Source: CAJAQL01 sp964442965 (GTDB lineage Bacteria > Patescibacteriota > Minisyncoccia > UBA6257 > 2-01-FULL-56-20). From it: 57,258 nucleotides of DNA. The notes beneath the pieces are model-generated. The model was given only the letters and a program-made list of their open reading frames with translations. It was not told the origin of the DNA and did not search any database. Position 1 is the first letter of the stretch. The number at the start of each line of letters is the position of its first letter. The translations under genes and the position numbers were made by a program. The stretch spans positions 1 through 57,258 of the forward strand of contig CAYUBE010000004.1 of the NCBI GenBank assembly GCA_964442965.1, in the 5' to 3' direction. Shown here piece after piece: positions 8,696 to 17,131 of the stretch.

Positions 8696-11172
8696 GGCTG
8701 GATGTTTGTTCCGGAAGAGATAAGATTTGCCGTGCAGGTTGAAGTGCCGCTCCCCGTTGAAGCGGTTACAAAGATACTATAGGTTCCCGTGGCGCTATAG
8801 GTTACTTGGAATGTCGTTGTGTTAATACTAACAGCCGCGGTGGAGCCAGGGGCCAACCAGGTGTAGGTGGCAGGAGTAGTTGTGGGGGTACTCGTAGCGG
8901 CGAGCGTGATGGAGGAATAGGGGCGAGCGAAAGTTACGATCTGATTAAGCGGAGAGCAGCTTACACCGGATGTGTTGGTTGATGGCTGAGACGGCGGAAG
9001 AGTCGTCGTGGTTGATGTTGCAAGAACCACTTGGCAGGACGAGTTGCTGCCGTCCGAGGCGGTCACTGTAACGTTATAAGTTCCCGCCGCGGAGTATGTT
9101 GCCTGAAATGGAGATCCTTGGGTTGTGCCGCCGCTTGACGCAATAGAACCAGGCGCAGACCAGGTATAGGCGGCATTGCCCGTCGCGTCGACGCCGCCGG
9201 AAGCATAGAGTGTTATCGAGGACTGTCCGACGGTGGGGTCGAATGTTGTTGTCCATATTTGCGGAGAGCAAGTTACACCGTGCCCCGAGGGAATTCCTGG
9301 CGCCACGGAGGACGGAGATGATGTCTGAGGAATTGATCCGGTCAAGCCTGAATTTATCGCATTCCCCGCGGAGTTGATGGCGGTGTTTGCGAGACCACTC
9401 AGGAGTGAATTTACCGCAGCGTTCAAAAGTCCTGTTATGTCGTTCGCGGCCGTGACGAGTTGTGTACTGCCCTGGAGAGACGTAGAGAATATTTGGCCAG
9501 TGACTTGGCCGGGGCTGGTGGTCTGGGGTTCCGACCCGTCGGCACATTCCCCGTTCCTCGCCAAGGATTCAGAGGCGGTCCCTGCCGGACAAGAACCATT
9601 CGGTTCGTCATTGATTGGCACGGCAATCCCTGTTGTATTATCAATACAATTTATCGTGGTACCATTTGGGTCGCTTCCGTCGGCGCATTTTTCAGTACCC
9701 TTGAAACCTTGCTGGGCGGTTGTCTTTAGGGTAAACAAGCTTTGTCCTTGTCGGGCGGCCTGTCCGACGCTCTGTGCGGCAAAGAAAAGACCGCCGTAAA
9801 AATCATTACTTGGCATGAGCGTTTCCCCAAAGGTTACAAACCCACCCTTTGAAAAATTATTATAAAATTGTTGAAGATCGCCACTGGAAAGCGCACTTTG
9901 GAATGTCGCCTCGCAGACATTATTGCCCGGCTTGTAGATGGCGTTTAAGATCACCTGGATCTGAGGGAAGATCGTATTTGGGTTCACGCAAGCATAGTTG
10001 CTATTGATGGCATTTATGGCGGACATCTCTCCTGCATTCGCCATATCGGTCGCCCAATTTTTTACAAACATTGGTGCCCCATTGCCCGCAATCCAAGTAA
10101 GAACCTTGTTTTGCATGAAGGAAATAAGTGCATTCTTGGCGATTTGGAGAGCAACGTCATAAGCGTAGTTAAGGATCATCCGCGCTAAGACCGCCGGATC
10201 AATGACAACGTCACCGACACCGAAAACGGCATGGGCGGTCGGTATGGCGAAAAATGTCTCTAAAAATGCAAACGCGGGAGTTTTCGATCCATTATCCGAT
10301 TTTCCTCCTAAAGAAAAACCGTTTAAGGACTGTGCCTTTTCAAATTGATTTTCAAAATCGCTAAGAGCAAGGTTATATTTCGCCTCTTCACCTTGAAGAA
10401 TAAGAGATGTTTTTACTGGATCCGTACTCGAGTTTTCCACAAGCGAAAGTGAATCTTTTTCGTATACCAGGACTTTAATAAAACTTTTTTGAAAGTCACG
10501 CAGGTTTGTCGGTGTTTCGAGAGAAGCAACATTATTAAGTGCTCCCGCCACGGCGGATTGAACATAGCTTATATTCGCAGGGTCAGCTCCCGAAGTGTCA
10601 CTGACCATATTCTGAATACCATTTTGCAAAAAAGAATTGTTGAAGATTGTATCAAGGGCGTTGCTGTAATCGGTAACGTTGGTTTCAGATGTCGCCGTAA
10701 CGGCATGGATCGGTATATTCGCGGCCTCGGTATCCCAATCGGGGATTGAAATATTGGAAGTTGCCGGATTGTTCTGAAGTTCAGAGAGGATGGCTCCGTC
10801 ATCGGACTGATTGATCTCTTGATTGTTATTGGCGTCGGTTTGAATTCCATCTGGATTTGCGGCAACGAGACCATTAAGAAGAGAGTTTCCGAGCGTTCCG
10901 GTTAGGTTTCCTGGTTGCTCAAGAGCAGCTTCCGTGGAAGAAGATAAAGGTTGGCTCGCAAGGAGGTCTGCGACATCTTGGGGTGCGACGTTTGCTGAAA
11001 GAAAAGCATTGTTGCTCGTCAGGGAAGACGGAGATGTCTCCATGGCCAGCGTACCCGAGCTTGCTCCCGGTGTGCCGTTAGCGTTGGATAGGATCCACAT
11101 CGCGGCGCTCGCGCCGAGTGCCAAAATCAGGAACCCCGTGATGAGCTTTTTGACATCAAGCATTGTTTCCAT
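8692..11172 (-). CDS. large exported PKD-repeat protein of the secretion operon
   Basis: 826 residues. A single hydrophobic N-terminal helix (KLITGFLILALGASAAMWIL) serves as signal or anchor. The middle (about 60-470) is helical, with a segment near 310-360 (AFLETFFAIPTAHAVFG then VDPAVLARMILNYAYD). Two PKD-like beta domains occupy about 625-815; each begins with a V-x-C-S-P motif and contains a Y-T-W-x-A-P-G-S pattern. A Cys-rich patch near 500-545 contains CADGSDPNG and ECADGSEPQ. The start is either ATG at 11172 or ATG at 11163 (MLDVKK). It is the first gene of the operon; a surface adhesin or pilus-tip-like role is inference. Confidence 0.65.
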   Translation of the reverse strand: METMLDVKKLITGFLILALGASAAMWILSNANGTPGASSGTLAMETSPSSLTSNNAFLSANVAPQDVADLLASQPLSSSTEAALEQPGNLTGTLGNSLLNGLVAANPDGIQTDANNNQEINQSDDGAILSELQNNPATSNISIPDWDTEAANIPIHAVTATSETNVTDYSNALDTIFNNSFLQNGIQNMVSDTSGADPANISYVQSAVAGALNNVASLETPTNLRDFQKSFIKVLVYEKDSLSLVENSSTDPVKTSLILQGEEAKYNLALSDFENQFEKAQSLNGFSLGGKSDNGSKTPAFAFLETFFAIPTAHAVFGVGDVVIDPAVLARMILNYAYDVALQIAKNALISFMQNKVLTWIAGNGAPMFVKNWATDMANAGEMSAINAINSNYACVNPNTIFPQIQVILNAIYKPGNNVCEATFQSALSSGDLQQFYNNFSKGGFVTFGETLMPSNDFYGGLFFAAQSVGQAARQGQSLFTLKTTAQQGFKGTEKCADGSDPNGTTINCIDNTTGIAVPINDEPNGSCPAGTASESLARNGECADGSEPQTTSPGQVTGQIFSTSLQGSTQLVTAANDITGLLNAAVNSLLSGLANTAINSAGNAINSGLTGSIPQTSSPSSVAPGIPSGHGVTCSPQIWTTTFDPTVGQSSITLYASGGVDATGNAAYTWSAPGSIASSGGTTQGSPFQATYSAAGTYNVTVTASDGSNSSCQVVLATSTTTTLPPSQPSTNTSGVSCSPLNQIVTFARPYSSITLAATSTPTTTPATYTWLAPGSTAAVSINTTTFQVTYSATGTYSIFVTASTGSGTSTCTANLISSGTNIQP

Positions 11173-11218
11173 TGTACCGCAAACGGAAAATCAAGTACAT
11201 CGGAAACATGTGCAGAAA

Positions 11219-11995
11219 TTAGAAAAATGCTCGCGCGATGGTTAAGATATCATCTATCATGAGATCCTGTGGCCGGTGATTTGGAACTATGCCGATTGCC
11301 GACAGTTTTTTTATCACAACACTCCCTTCGTCCCCCGTTGCCTTTATAAGATTATTAGAAAGCGTTTTTCGCGGTTGGGAAAAGAGCGCTCGTACAGCCG
11401 CGTAATAACTTTGGGTATCGATATCGCGCGGCCCGGTAGTTTTTAAAACGATGATTGCCGAGGAAACCTTGGGTGGCGGACTAAAATCGCTTGCGGGAAG
11501 CGTCTTTATTATTTTTACAGTTGCCCAAAACTGCACGCTTGCCGCCAGGCGATTCATGCGGGGCGGCTCGGCACAAACCCGTTCCGCGACTTCTTTTTGA
11601 ATCGTGAACGAACATCGTTCCGGCTTACATTTGAGCTCGCCGAAAATTCTGAAGAGATGGCCGGTGATGTAGTACGGAATATTGCCGACGATTTTATAAC
11701 CACGATTCATGAATCTTGATTCTTGAATAAGGATCGGCAGCATTGCGAGCGCGTCGCCGGAAAGTACGGCCAAACGGTCGTCACCATGAAATTTTTTTAT
11801 TAAAGAGCCACAAAGCTTTACATCCTTTTCGATTGCCACGATTTTTTTTACCGGGGTCGCGGCTAAAAATTCCGTCAGCTCGCCGTGGCCAGGGCCAATT
11901 TCAATAACGGCATCATCCGGAACGAGATCGAGAGATCCCGTGATCAATTGCAGCGCAGATTTATTTTTAAGGAAGTGTTGCCCGAGTTTTTTCAT
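11219..11995 (-). CDS. ksgA: 16S rRNA (adenine1518/1519-N6)-dimethyltransferase KsgA
   Basis: 258 residues. Dimethylates two adjacent adenines in the 3' hairpin of 16S rRNA during 30S maturation, using S-adenosylmethionine. It begins with the family signature KKLGQHFLKN. The SAM-binding motif EIGPGHGELT lies near 32-41, the acidic residue in IEKD follows, and the catalytic NIPYYI motif is at 105-110. The length is normal. It is downstream of and co-directional with the UvrD-type helicase (27 nt gap). Confidence 0.95.
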   Translation of the reverse strand: MKKLGQHFLKNKSALQLITGSLDLVPDDAVIEIGPGHGELTEFLAATPVKKIVAIEKDVKLCGSLIKKFHGDDRLAVLSGDALAMLPILIQESRFMNRGYKIVGNIPYYITGHLFRIFGELKCKPERCSFTIQKEVAERVCAEPPRMNRLAASVQFWATVKIIKTLPASDFSPPPKVSSAIIVLKTTGPRDIDTQSYYAAVRALFSQPRKTLSNNLIKATGDEGSVVIKKLSAIGIVPNHRPQDLMIDDILTIARAFF

Positions 11996-12021
11996 AAAGG
12001 CCTTGAGGTGATTTTTAAAAT

Positions 12022-13887
12022 TTAAAATGACGAGTAGCTCCCTTCCGGTTCCGCATCAATACCATTAAGATCGTCTTCTTGCTCCTCATTTCCGGCGGTG
12101 CACAGATATTCGGAGGGGATTTCGCTCAAAAACCGCGACGGCATGCCGGAGAAACTGATGAATAGTTTTTTTCGCGCGCGCGTCATAGCAACATACATGA
12201 GGCGCCGTTCTTCCTCGAGTTGGTCATTGCTGTCCATTGATCGGATGTGCGGCAGGACTCCTTCCGCGGCGCCAGCGATGAATACAGAATCGAATTCGAG
12301 GCCTTTCGCAAGATGAATCGTAGAGAGGTGGACGACGGAGCCGTCGCTCGCTCCATGTTCCTTCTCTGTCTCGGCGGTGCCTCCTGACGGTACGTCAGTT
12401 GATTGGACGAGAGAGACTTTTTCCAAAAGGTCGGCGAGCGTTTTGAATTCTGCTGCAAATGTGGCGAGCTCGGAAATGTTTTCTTCCCGTTCGCCGGCGT
12501 TCATAAAATTCTGTTCGAGATAGTCAAAATAGCCGAATGTTTCAAGAAAAATATTCAGTATTTCTGCTGGTGTCAGGCTCTTTGTCGTCGCGATCGCATC
12601 TTTGAATTCTGTAAATTTTCTCCGAGAGAAGTTTTTTTCGAGGCGCTCTCGGCTTAATTCGTCTTTCTGATTTGCGGCGTAGCGGAGAGCCGCAACCGCA
12701 TCTTTTACTTCCCTGCGTTCATAAAATTTTAATCCCCCAAAAATGCGATAGGAAATATTTTCCCGGATCAGCGCCTGTTCAATGGCGCGCGATTGGGCGT
12801 TGGTACGATAAAGGATGCCGACAGAATTATTGGGATTTGCGGCTTGCAGGTCAAAAATTTTTTTTGCTATCCATACCGCTTCGTCGTTTTCACCCCAGGC
12901 CTCAAAGAGCGTGACGGAATCACCTTCCGGGTTCGATGTTCGCAATTTTTTCGGCGTGCGAAAGCGGTTGTTTTGCACGACGGCCTGCGCGGCGTTCACG
13001 ATAGTTGCCGTCGAGCGATAATTTTCTTCCAGAAAGTGCACGGCCGAATCCTTCCAGTCCTTATCGAAATTCAAAAATGTCTTGATGTCCGCATAGCGCC
13101 AGGTATAGATAGTTTGTTCGTCGTCCCCTACCACGCTCAGATTGCGGTGTCCGCCGGCCAACAACTTCACAAATTCATATTGCATAGGATTGATATCTTG
13201 CCATTCGTCAACCAATACCGCATCAAACATCGTTTGATATTTTTTGAGAGCAACAGGATTTTTTTTAAACAGCATAACTGGTTTTTGGATAAGATCGTCG
13301 AAGTCGAACGCATTGTTGCGCTGGAGCGCGGCCTCGTAGAGGCCGAAGATCGTCATGATCTGGCTTTCCTTTTCTGGAGAGATTTGCGTGCGGTGCTTGC
13401 CTTTCATGAATGCATCATTCTTTATCTCGGAGATCTCTTGCGCAAAGAATGCCGGCGCCTCATCTTTTTTGGCAGATTTCGATGGTCGTTCATCGCCGCC
13501 TTTTTTCACGGGATAAATGCTTTTAACCGCTTTTTTGATAAGATCAAAAGAATCATGATCGTCGAAGATGGCAAAGTTCGGCTCACGGCCGAACGAATGG
13601 CACTCTTTTCTTAATATTTTTGCCCCCAGAGAGTGGAAAGTCCCAATATATGGCTTAGCGCTAAGCGCTAAGCGCTCGGCCATTTCGTTTGCGGCTTTAT
13701 TGGTAAAGGTGATTGCGCAGATCTTTTGCGGCGTGATACCTTCCTCTATTAAATGAAGAATCCGACTCACAAGCGTACTTGTTTTTCCCGTTCCCGCCCC
13801 GGCAACAATCAGAAGGGGTCCCATCGGTGCGTGTACTGCACGTTCCTGGGCCTCATTCAACCGAATAGAATTATTGTTTTGGGGCAT
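12022..13887 (-). CDS. uvrD: UvrD/PcrA-type superfamily 1A DNA helicase
   Basis: 621 residues from MPQNNN; the frame extends 73 codons upstream, but only the stretch from here matches the family (RLNEAQERAV Q-motif). Walker A is AGAGTGKT (29-36); then FTNKAANEM, motif II DEWQD (DEYQD in most homologues), the GDDEQTIYTWR motif, TIHLAKGLEF and VAMTRARKKL. It unwinds DNA 3' to 5' in repair and replication restart. The segment coding ERLALSA contains three phased AGCGCT palindromes (13659-13678). The extension is discarded because it covers the divergent promoter of the gene at 13943. Confidence 0.92.
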   Translation of the reverse strand: MPQNNNSIRLNEAQERAVHAPMGPLLIVAGAGTGKTSTLVSRILHLIEEGITPQKICAITFTNKAANEMAERLALSAKPYIGTFHSLGAKILRKECHSFGREPNFAIFDDHDSFDLIKKAVKSIYPVKKGGDERPSKSAKKDEAPAFFAQEISEIKNDAFMKGKHRTQISPEKESQIMTIFGLYEAALQRNNAFDFDDLIQKPVMLFKKNPVALKKYQTMFDAVLVDEWQDINPMQYEFVKLLAGGHRNLSVVGDDEQTIYTWRYADIKTFLNFDKDWKDSAVHFLEENYRSTATIVNAAQAVVQNNRFRTPKKLRTSNPEGDSVTLFEAWGENDEAVWIAKKIFDLQAANPNNSVGILYRTNAQSRAIEQALIRENISYRIFGGLKFYERREVKDAVAALRYAANQKDELSRERLEKNFSRRKFTEFKDAIATTKSLTPAEILNIFLETFGYFDYLEQNFMNAGEREENISELATFAAEFKTLADLLEKVSLVQSTDVPSGGTAETEKEHGASDGSVVHLSTIHLAKGLEFDSVFIAGAAEGVLPHIRSMDSNDQLEEERRLMYVAMTRARKKLFISFSGMPSRFLSEIPSEYLCTAGNEEQEDDLNGIDAEPEGSYSSF

Positions 13888-13942
13888 TTGCGGATTCCGA
13901 TAGGTTTTGGTATTATACACGCATTGGTTACTTTTTAAAAAA

Positions 13943-14269
13943 ATGAAAAAAGACAGCATGCCATTGATCGTGGCTGTTTTTTTGGCAATAGGTGGATTGC
14001 TTTCTGGAGTTTCTGTATTGAACGGTAAAACAGGTATCGTGGAGGTTGCATCGGCTCGCAGAAGCTCCGAATTCCTTATATCCACGGCACAAGGCGCTGA
14101 AACCACCGCGACGCTTTTCGGTACACGAACCCTTTCGCCTGTTGCCGCAGTTTCTGGCGACGGTGTACTGGATCAAAAATCAATCTTTTCCGACACTTTA
14201 GGCGCAGTCAAGGATCCCGGCAATAATTTCGGCTTGAAACAGGCTCAAATTTCCTCTCTGAGCCGGTAG
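13943..14269 (+). CDS. small single-helix membrane protein, unknown
   Basis: 108 residues from MKKDSMPL. One membrane helix (about 6-27, PLIVAVFLAIGGLLSGVSVL), then a polar exterior segment with no recognisable motif. A TATTAT box about 30 nt upstream would serve as its promoter, divergent from the helicase gene. Its 3' end overlaps the 3' end of comM by 25 nt (convergent). Because it lies largely outside other genes and has a plausible signal anchor, I consider it real but unassigned. Confidence 0.5.
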   Translation: MKKDSMPLIVAVFLAIGGLLSGVSVLNGKTGIVEVASARRSSEFLISTAQGAETTATLFGTRTLSPVAAVSGDGVLDQKSIFSDTLGAVKDPGNNFGLKQAQISSLSR

Positions 14270-15786
14270 CTGAATGCTTCGGCAAGATGTTTCGCGGTTA
14301 CTTGTTCTCCTGCCTCGATATCGGCAATAGTACGGGCAACTTTTAGCATTCGATAATAACCGCGGGGTGACAGGTATGATTTGCCGAGCGTCTCTAAAAA
14401 TTTTTCGGCTGATGCATCAAGGTCGGCGAGGTGCTCGATTTGGCGTGCACTTAGGTCGGCATTCGTGGAAATTTTTTCTCCGCCCGATATCTTTTTAAAA
14501 CGTTCTTTTTGAATACGCCTCGCCGCCATAACTTTTATTTTTACCGCCGCGCTTTCTGCTGTGTTTTCACTGCGACTTCGCAGTTCATCGAGCGCTATCT
14601 TTTTAACTTTTATCTGGAGATCAATTCGGTCAAGAAACGGACCTGAAATTTTTTTCTGATAGGCTATCACTTCCCGCGGTGTGCATCGGCATTCGTGATC
14701 TGGATCTCCGTAGTAGCCGCACGGGCAGGGATTCATGGCGGCCACGAGCATAAATTTCGCCGGAAGCGTGAGGCTTTGCCGTGCGCGGGCAATGTGGATA
14801 ACGCCTGATTCCATAGGCTGGCGGAGTGCCTCAAGTGCCGCCTTTTGGAATTCTGGTATTTCATCAAGAAAAAGAACACCCCGGTGAGCAAGACTTATCT
14901 CTCCTGGTTTCGGATCTGATCCCCCGCCGATAAGGGCGATTTGCGACGACGTTTGGTGCGGCGATCGAAAGGGGCGTCTTGTGATAAGGCCTCCAGGATC
15001 TAGTCCTGCCACACTCCAAATTTTTGTGACCTCGATCGCTTCATGTCGTTCGAGATCCGGAAGGATGCCCCCGAGCGTCTGTGCAATCATACTTTTTCCG
15101 ACGCCCGGCGATCCGATCATTATGATATTGTGTGCGCCAGCCGCCGCGATCGTGAGCGCCCGCTTCGCGTTTTCCTGGCCCTTTATCTCGGAAAAATTTG
15201 GATAAGACGCCGGTATGTTTTTGAGTTCGCAAAACCGAAACGGCGCCGCTATTTTTTTCTCTTCTAAAATATCGATTACTTCTTGAAGACAATTTATAGG
15301 AATAACAGTCACGCCTTCTATCGCCGCTGCTTCATTTGCATTTTGTGCCGGAAGAAAAAGCTGATGAAATCCGGACCCGATCGCCATCTGAGAAATGTTC
15401 AACGCACCGTTTACGGGACGCAATCTTCCGTCGAGCGCAAGTTCACCCAAAAATATTTTATGCCGCGGATCAAATTCCGCGATCTGTTTTGTTGCCAGAA
15501 GGTAACCGAGCGCGATAGCGAGATCGTAATGAGAACCATTTTTCTTTATATCCGCCGGCGCGAGGTTGACGGTTATTTTCCGATTTTCACGGTTCGGCGG
15601 TTTGATACCGGAATTTTTGAGCGCAGAATTTACTCGCTCCTTCGCTTCATTAAGAGATTTATCGGGAAGGCCGACGATATTAAAAGAATGGAGGCCAACG
15701 TTTATGTCGACTTCCACCTCGATGAGTTTTGCATTAATACCTTCCAATTCAGCCGAATATGTTTTCGCGAGACTTTTTACTGACAT
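14245..15786 (-). CDS. comM: ComM/YifB family Mg-chelatase-like AAA+ ATPase
   Basis: 513 residues, full length. In naturally competent bacteria ComM is a branch-migration helicase that promotes integration of incoming DNA. The N-terminal domain (LIEVEVDINVGLHSFNIVGL, PDKSLNEAKERVNSA) is followed by Walker A GSPGVGKS (225-232), Walker B VLFLDEIPEF, and the NPCPCGYYGDP zinc-like motif with a later CRCTP. A C-terminal lid with YHRMLK-like YYRMLKVARTIADIE ends the protein. In CPR it usually accompanies DNA uptake by type IV pili. Confidence 0.95.
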   Translation of the reverse strand: MSVKSLAKTYSAELEGINAKLIEVEVDINVGLHSFNIVGLPDKSLNEAKERVNSALKNSGIKPPNRENRKITVNLAPADIKKNGSHYDLAIALGYLLATKQIAEFDPRHKIFLGELALDGRLRPVNGALNISQMAIGSGFHQLFLPAQNANEAAAIEGVTVIPINCLQEVIDILEEKKIAAPFRFCELKNIPASYPNFSEIKGQENAKRALTIAAAGAHNIIMIGSPGVGKSMIAQTLGGILPDLERHEAIEVTKIWSVAGLDPGGLITRRPFRSPHQTSSQIALIGGGSDPKPGEISLAHRGVLFLDEIPEFQKAALEALRQPMESGVIHIARARQSLTLPAKFMLVAAMNPCPCGYYGDPDHECRCTPREVIAYQKKISGPFLDRIDLQIKVKKIALDELRSRSENTAESAAVKIKVMAARRIQKERFKKISGGEKISTNADLSARQIEHLADLDASAEKFLETLGKSYLSPRGYYRMLKVARTIADIEAGEQVTAKHLAEAFSYRLREEI

Positions 15787-15839
15787 GTCTCACTTCTACC
15801 ACATCCGACATTAAAAAATTCTTAAAAGATATTTGCGGT

Positions 15840-16172
15840 TCAGCTTTTTATTTTGCATTCTTTGCAGAGGCGCGATTCAGGATCGATATCTAGAACTTCA
15901 GTTTCTATTTCTCCGCCGCATGTTTCACAAACGCCATAACTCCCCTTCTCTATTTTTTCGAGCGCCGCATCAATCTCGTCGAGGCGTTTTTTTAGATCGT
16001 TTTCCTCTCCGAAGCGATTGCTCAGCTCTTCGGCTTCGTCGGTCTTTTCGTCGCCATGGTCGATGTCGGTTCCAAAATTTACTGGTTTTTCAAAATCTTT
16101 GATTTCGCGAGTAATGAGCAGCCTTTCGTGAAGAAGTTTATTTTTGTAGTTTTCTAATATTTCTTTTGTCAT
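15840..16172 (-). CDS. TraR/DksA family C4 zinc-finger protein
   Basis: 110 residues. Coiled-coil N-terminal half (MTKEILENYKNKLLHERLLI, then ERLDEIDAALEKIEKG-like helices) and a C-terminal zinc finger with CETCGG and CKEC. DksA relatives bind the RNA polymerase secondary channel and tune transcription together with ppGpp. The tip residues typical of DksA (D-x-x-D-x-A) are not clearly kept: DHGDEKTDEAE is present instead. A general transcription modulator is the likely role. Confidence 0.85.
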   Translation of the reverse strand: MTKEILENYKNKLLHERLLITREIKDFEKPVNFGTDIDHGDEKTDEAEELSNRFGEENDLKKRLDEIDAALEKIEKGSYGVCETCGGEIETEVLDIDPESRLCKECKIKS

Positions 16173-16541
16173 GAGGGTTAGTATCTTTGATTTTCACACA
16201 TAAGTCAATTCGGCAAATCACTATAATACGGCAATAATCCGGCAAAATATAATATATTAACCTTTGCCGGATTATTTCCTATTTCTGAAGTAATTATTAA
16301 AAAATTATAAATTCAATAATACTTATTTTATATAGGTTTTTTATCTGATAAACAAAAATGTTTATCAAAATGTTTAGGATAAACACTTTAAACGATATTT
16401 TTTATTAATTTTTAATCTTTCTTAATAAAATGCCCATTTTATATGCATTTTTTAATTTAAATTGAAATTAGTGAATTTAAATGTGTTTAGCGACAAACAT
16501 ATTCAATTAATTTAAATATGTTTGTCGCTAAACACATTTAA
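16173..16541. other. AT-rich intergenic region, no gene seen
   Basis: 369 nt between divergent traR/dksA-like and yraN, markedly AT-rich compared with both sides. I see no ORF of note. It ends in the long hairpin described separately. Short repeats of AAACATTTT type near 16355-16390 (TGTTTATCAAAATGTTTAG) may be further palindrome remnants. Confidence 0.6.
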
Positions 16542-16543
16542 AT
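16475..16543. promoter_or_regulatory. perfect 29-bp hairpin overlapping the yraN start codon
   Basis: Arms 16475-16503 and 16515-16543 are exact reverse complements with an 11-nt loop; the core of the left arm is GTGTTTAGCGACAAACAT. The right arm includes the first two bases of the yraN ATG (16542). In RNA it would bury the start codon. It is not followed by a T-tract, so it does not look like a terminator. Confidence 0.75.
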
Positions 16544-16922
16544 GCCAGAATCTGATAATAATATAAATATTGGGAAAATAGGGGAGGATTTAGCCTGCAA
16601 ATTTTTAATTAAAAAGAAGTATAAGATTTTATTCCGTAACTACCGTGAGAAATTTGATGAAATAGACATCATTGCCAAATCATTTAACGAAACCCTAGTT
16701 TTTATTGAGGTAAAAACTCTCAAAGAGAACCTCAGTGGTCTCATCCCGGAAGATAATTTGACAAAAGATAAATTCAAAAAAATAAGCAGGGCGTGTCGAC
16801 TCTTCGCAAACTCTCACAAGGAACTCGCTGGCGATAGGGGATGGAGGATAGATCTTTTAACTGTGATTATTTGTGGAGCGAAAGATTACGCAATAAGCCA
16901 CTATGAAAACATAACGTTATAA
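16542..16922 (+). CDS. yraN: YraN/UPF0102 family endonuclease-like protein
   Basis: 126 residues. Restriction-endonuclease-like fold of the UPF0102 family: IGKIGEDLACKFLIKKKYKIL, then the catalytic pattern FDEIDIIA and the E-x-K in VFIEVKT. In other bacteria YraN is linked to DNA uptake and Holliday-junction-type processing, although its cellular task is not firmly set. The start ATG lies in the arm of a perfect hairpin. Base composition is much more AT-rich than in ftsH, gyrA or comM in this window. Confidence 0.85.
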   Translation: MPESDNNINIGKIGEDLACKFLIKKKYKILFRNYREKFDEIDIIAKSFNETLVFIEVKTLKENLSGLIPEDNLTKDKFKKISRACRLFANSHKELAGDRGWRIDLLTVIICGAKDYAISHYENITL

Positions 16923-17131
16923 TACATCTCGTTTTAATAGATTTTAATTTTGTAGACAATTTCATGGCATGGCCACGCATTAAAATTTATGATAACGCTC
17001 GAATAAGGCTATTAGACGACTCCGCAAGAAAATGAAGAAATATAGAGCTATGTGATCCTCTTTAGGCCTAGTTCATTACAAGATCAATTCAAACTCCATT
17101 TTTTAGTTCTACAGAGTTACAATAATAGAAA

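Noticed and set aside
12793..13614. 273-residue plus-strand frame antisense to the helicase
   Set aside because: Shadow of codon bias in the helicase gene.
13888..14106. N-terminal extension of the UvrD-type helicase
   Set aside because: No match to the family before MPQNNN, and it covers the divergent gene at 13943.
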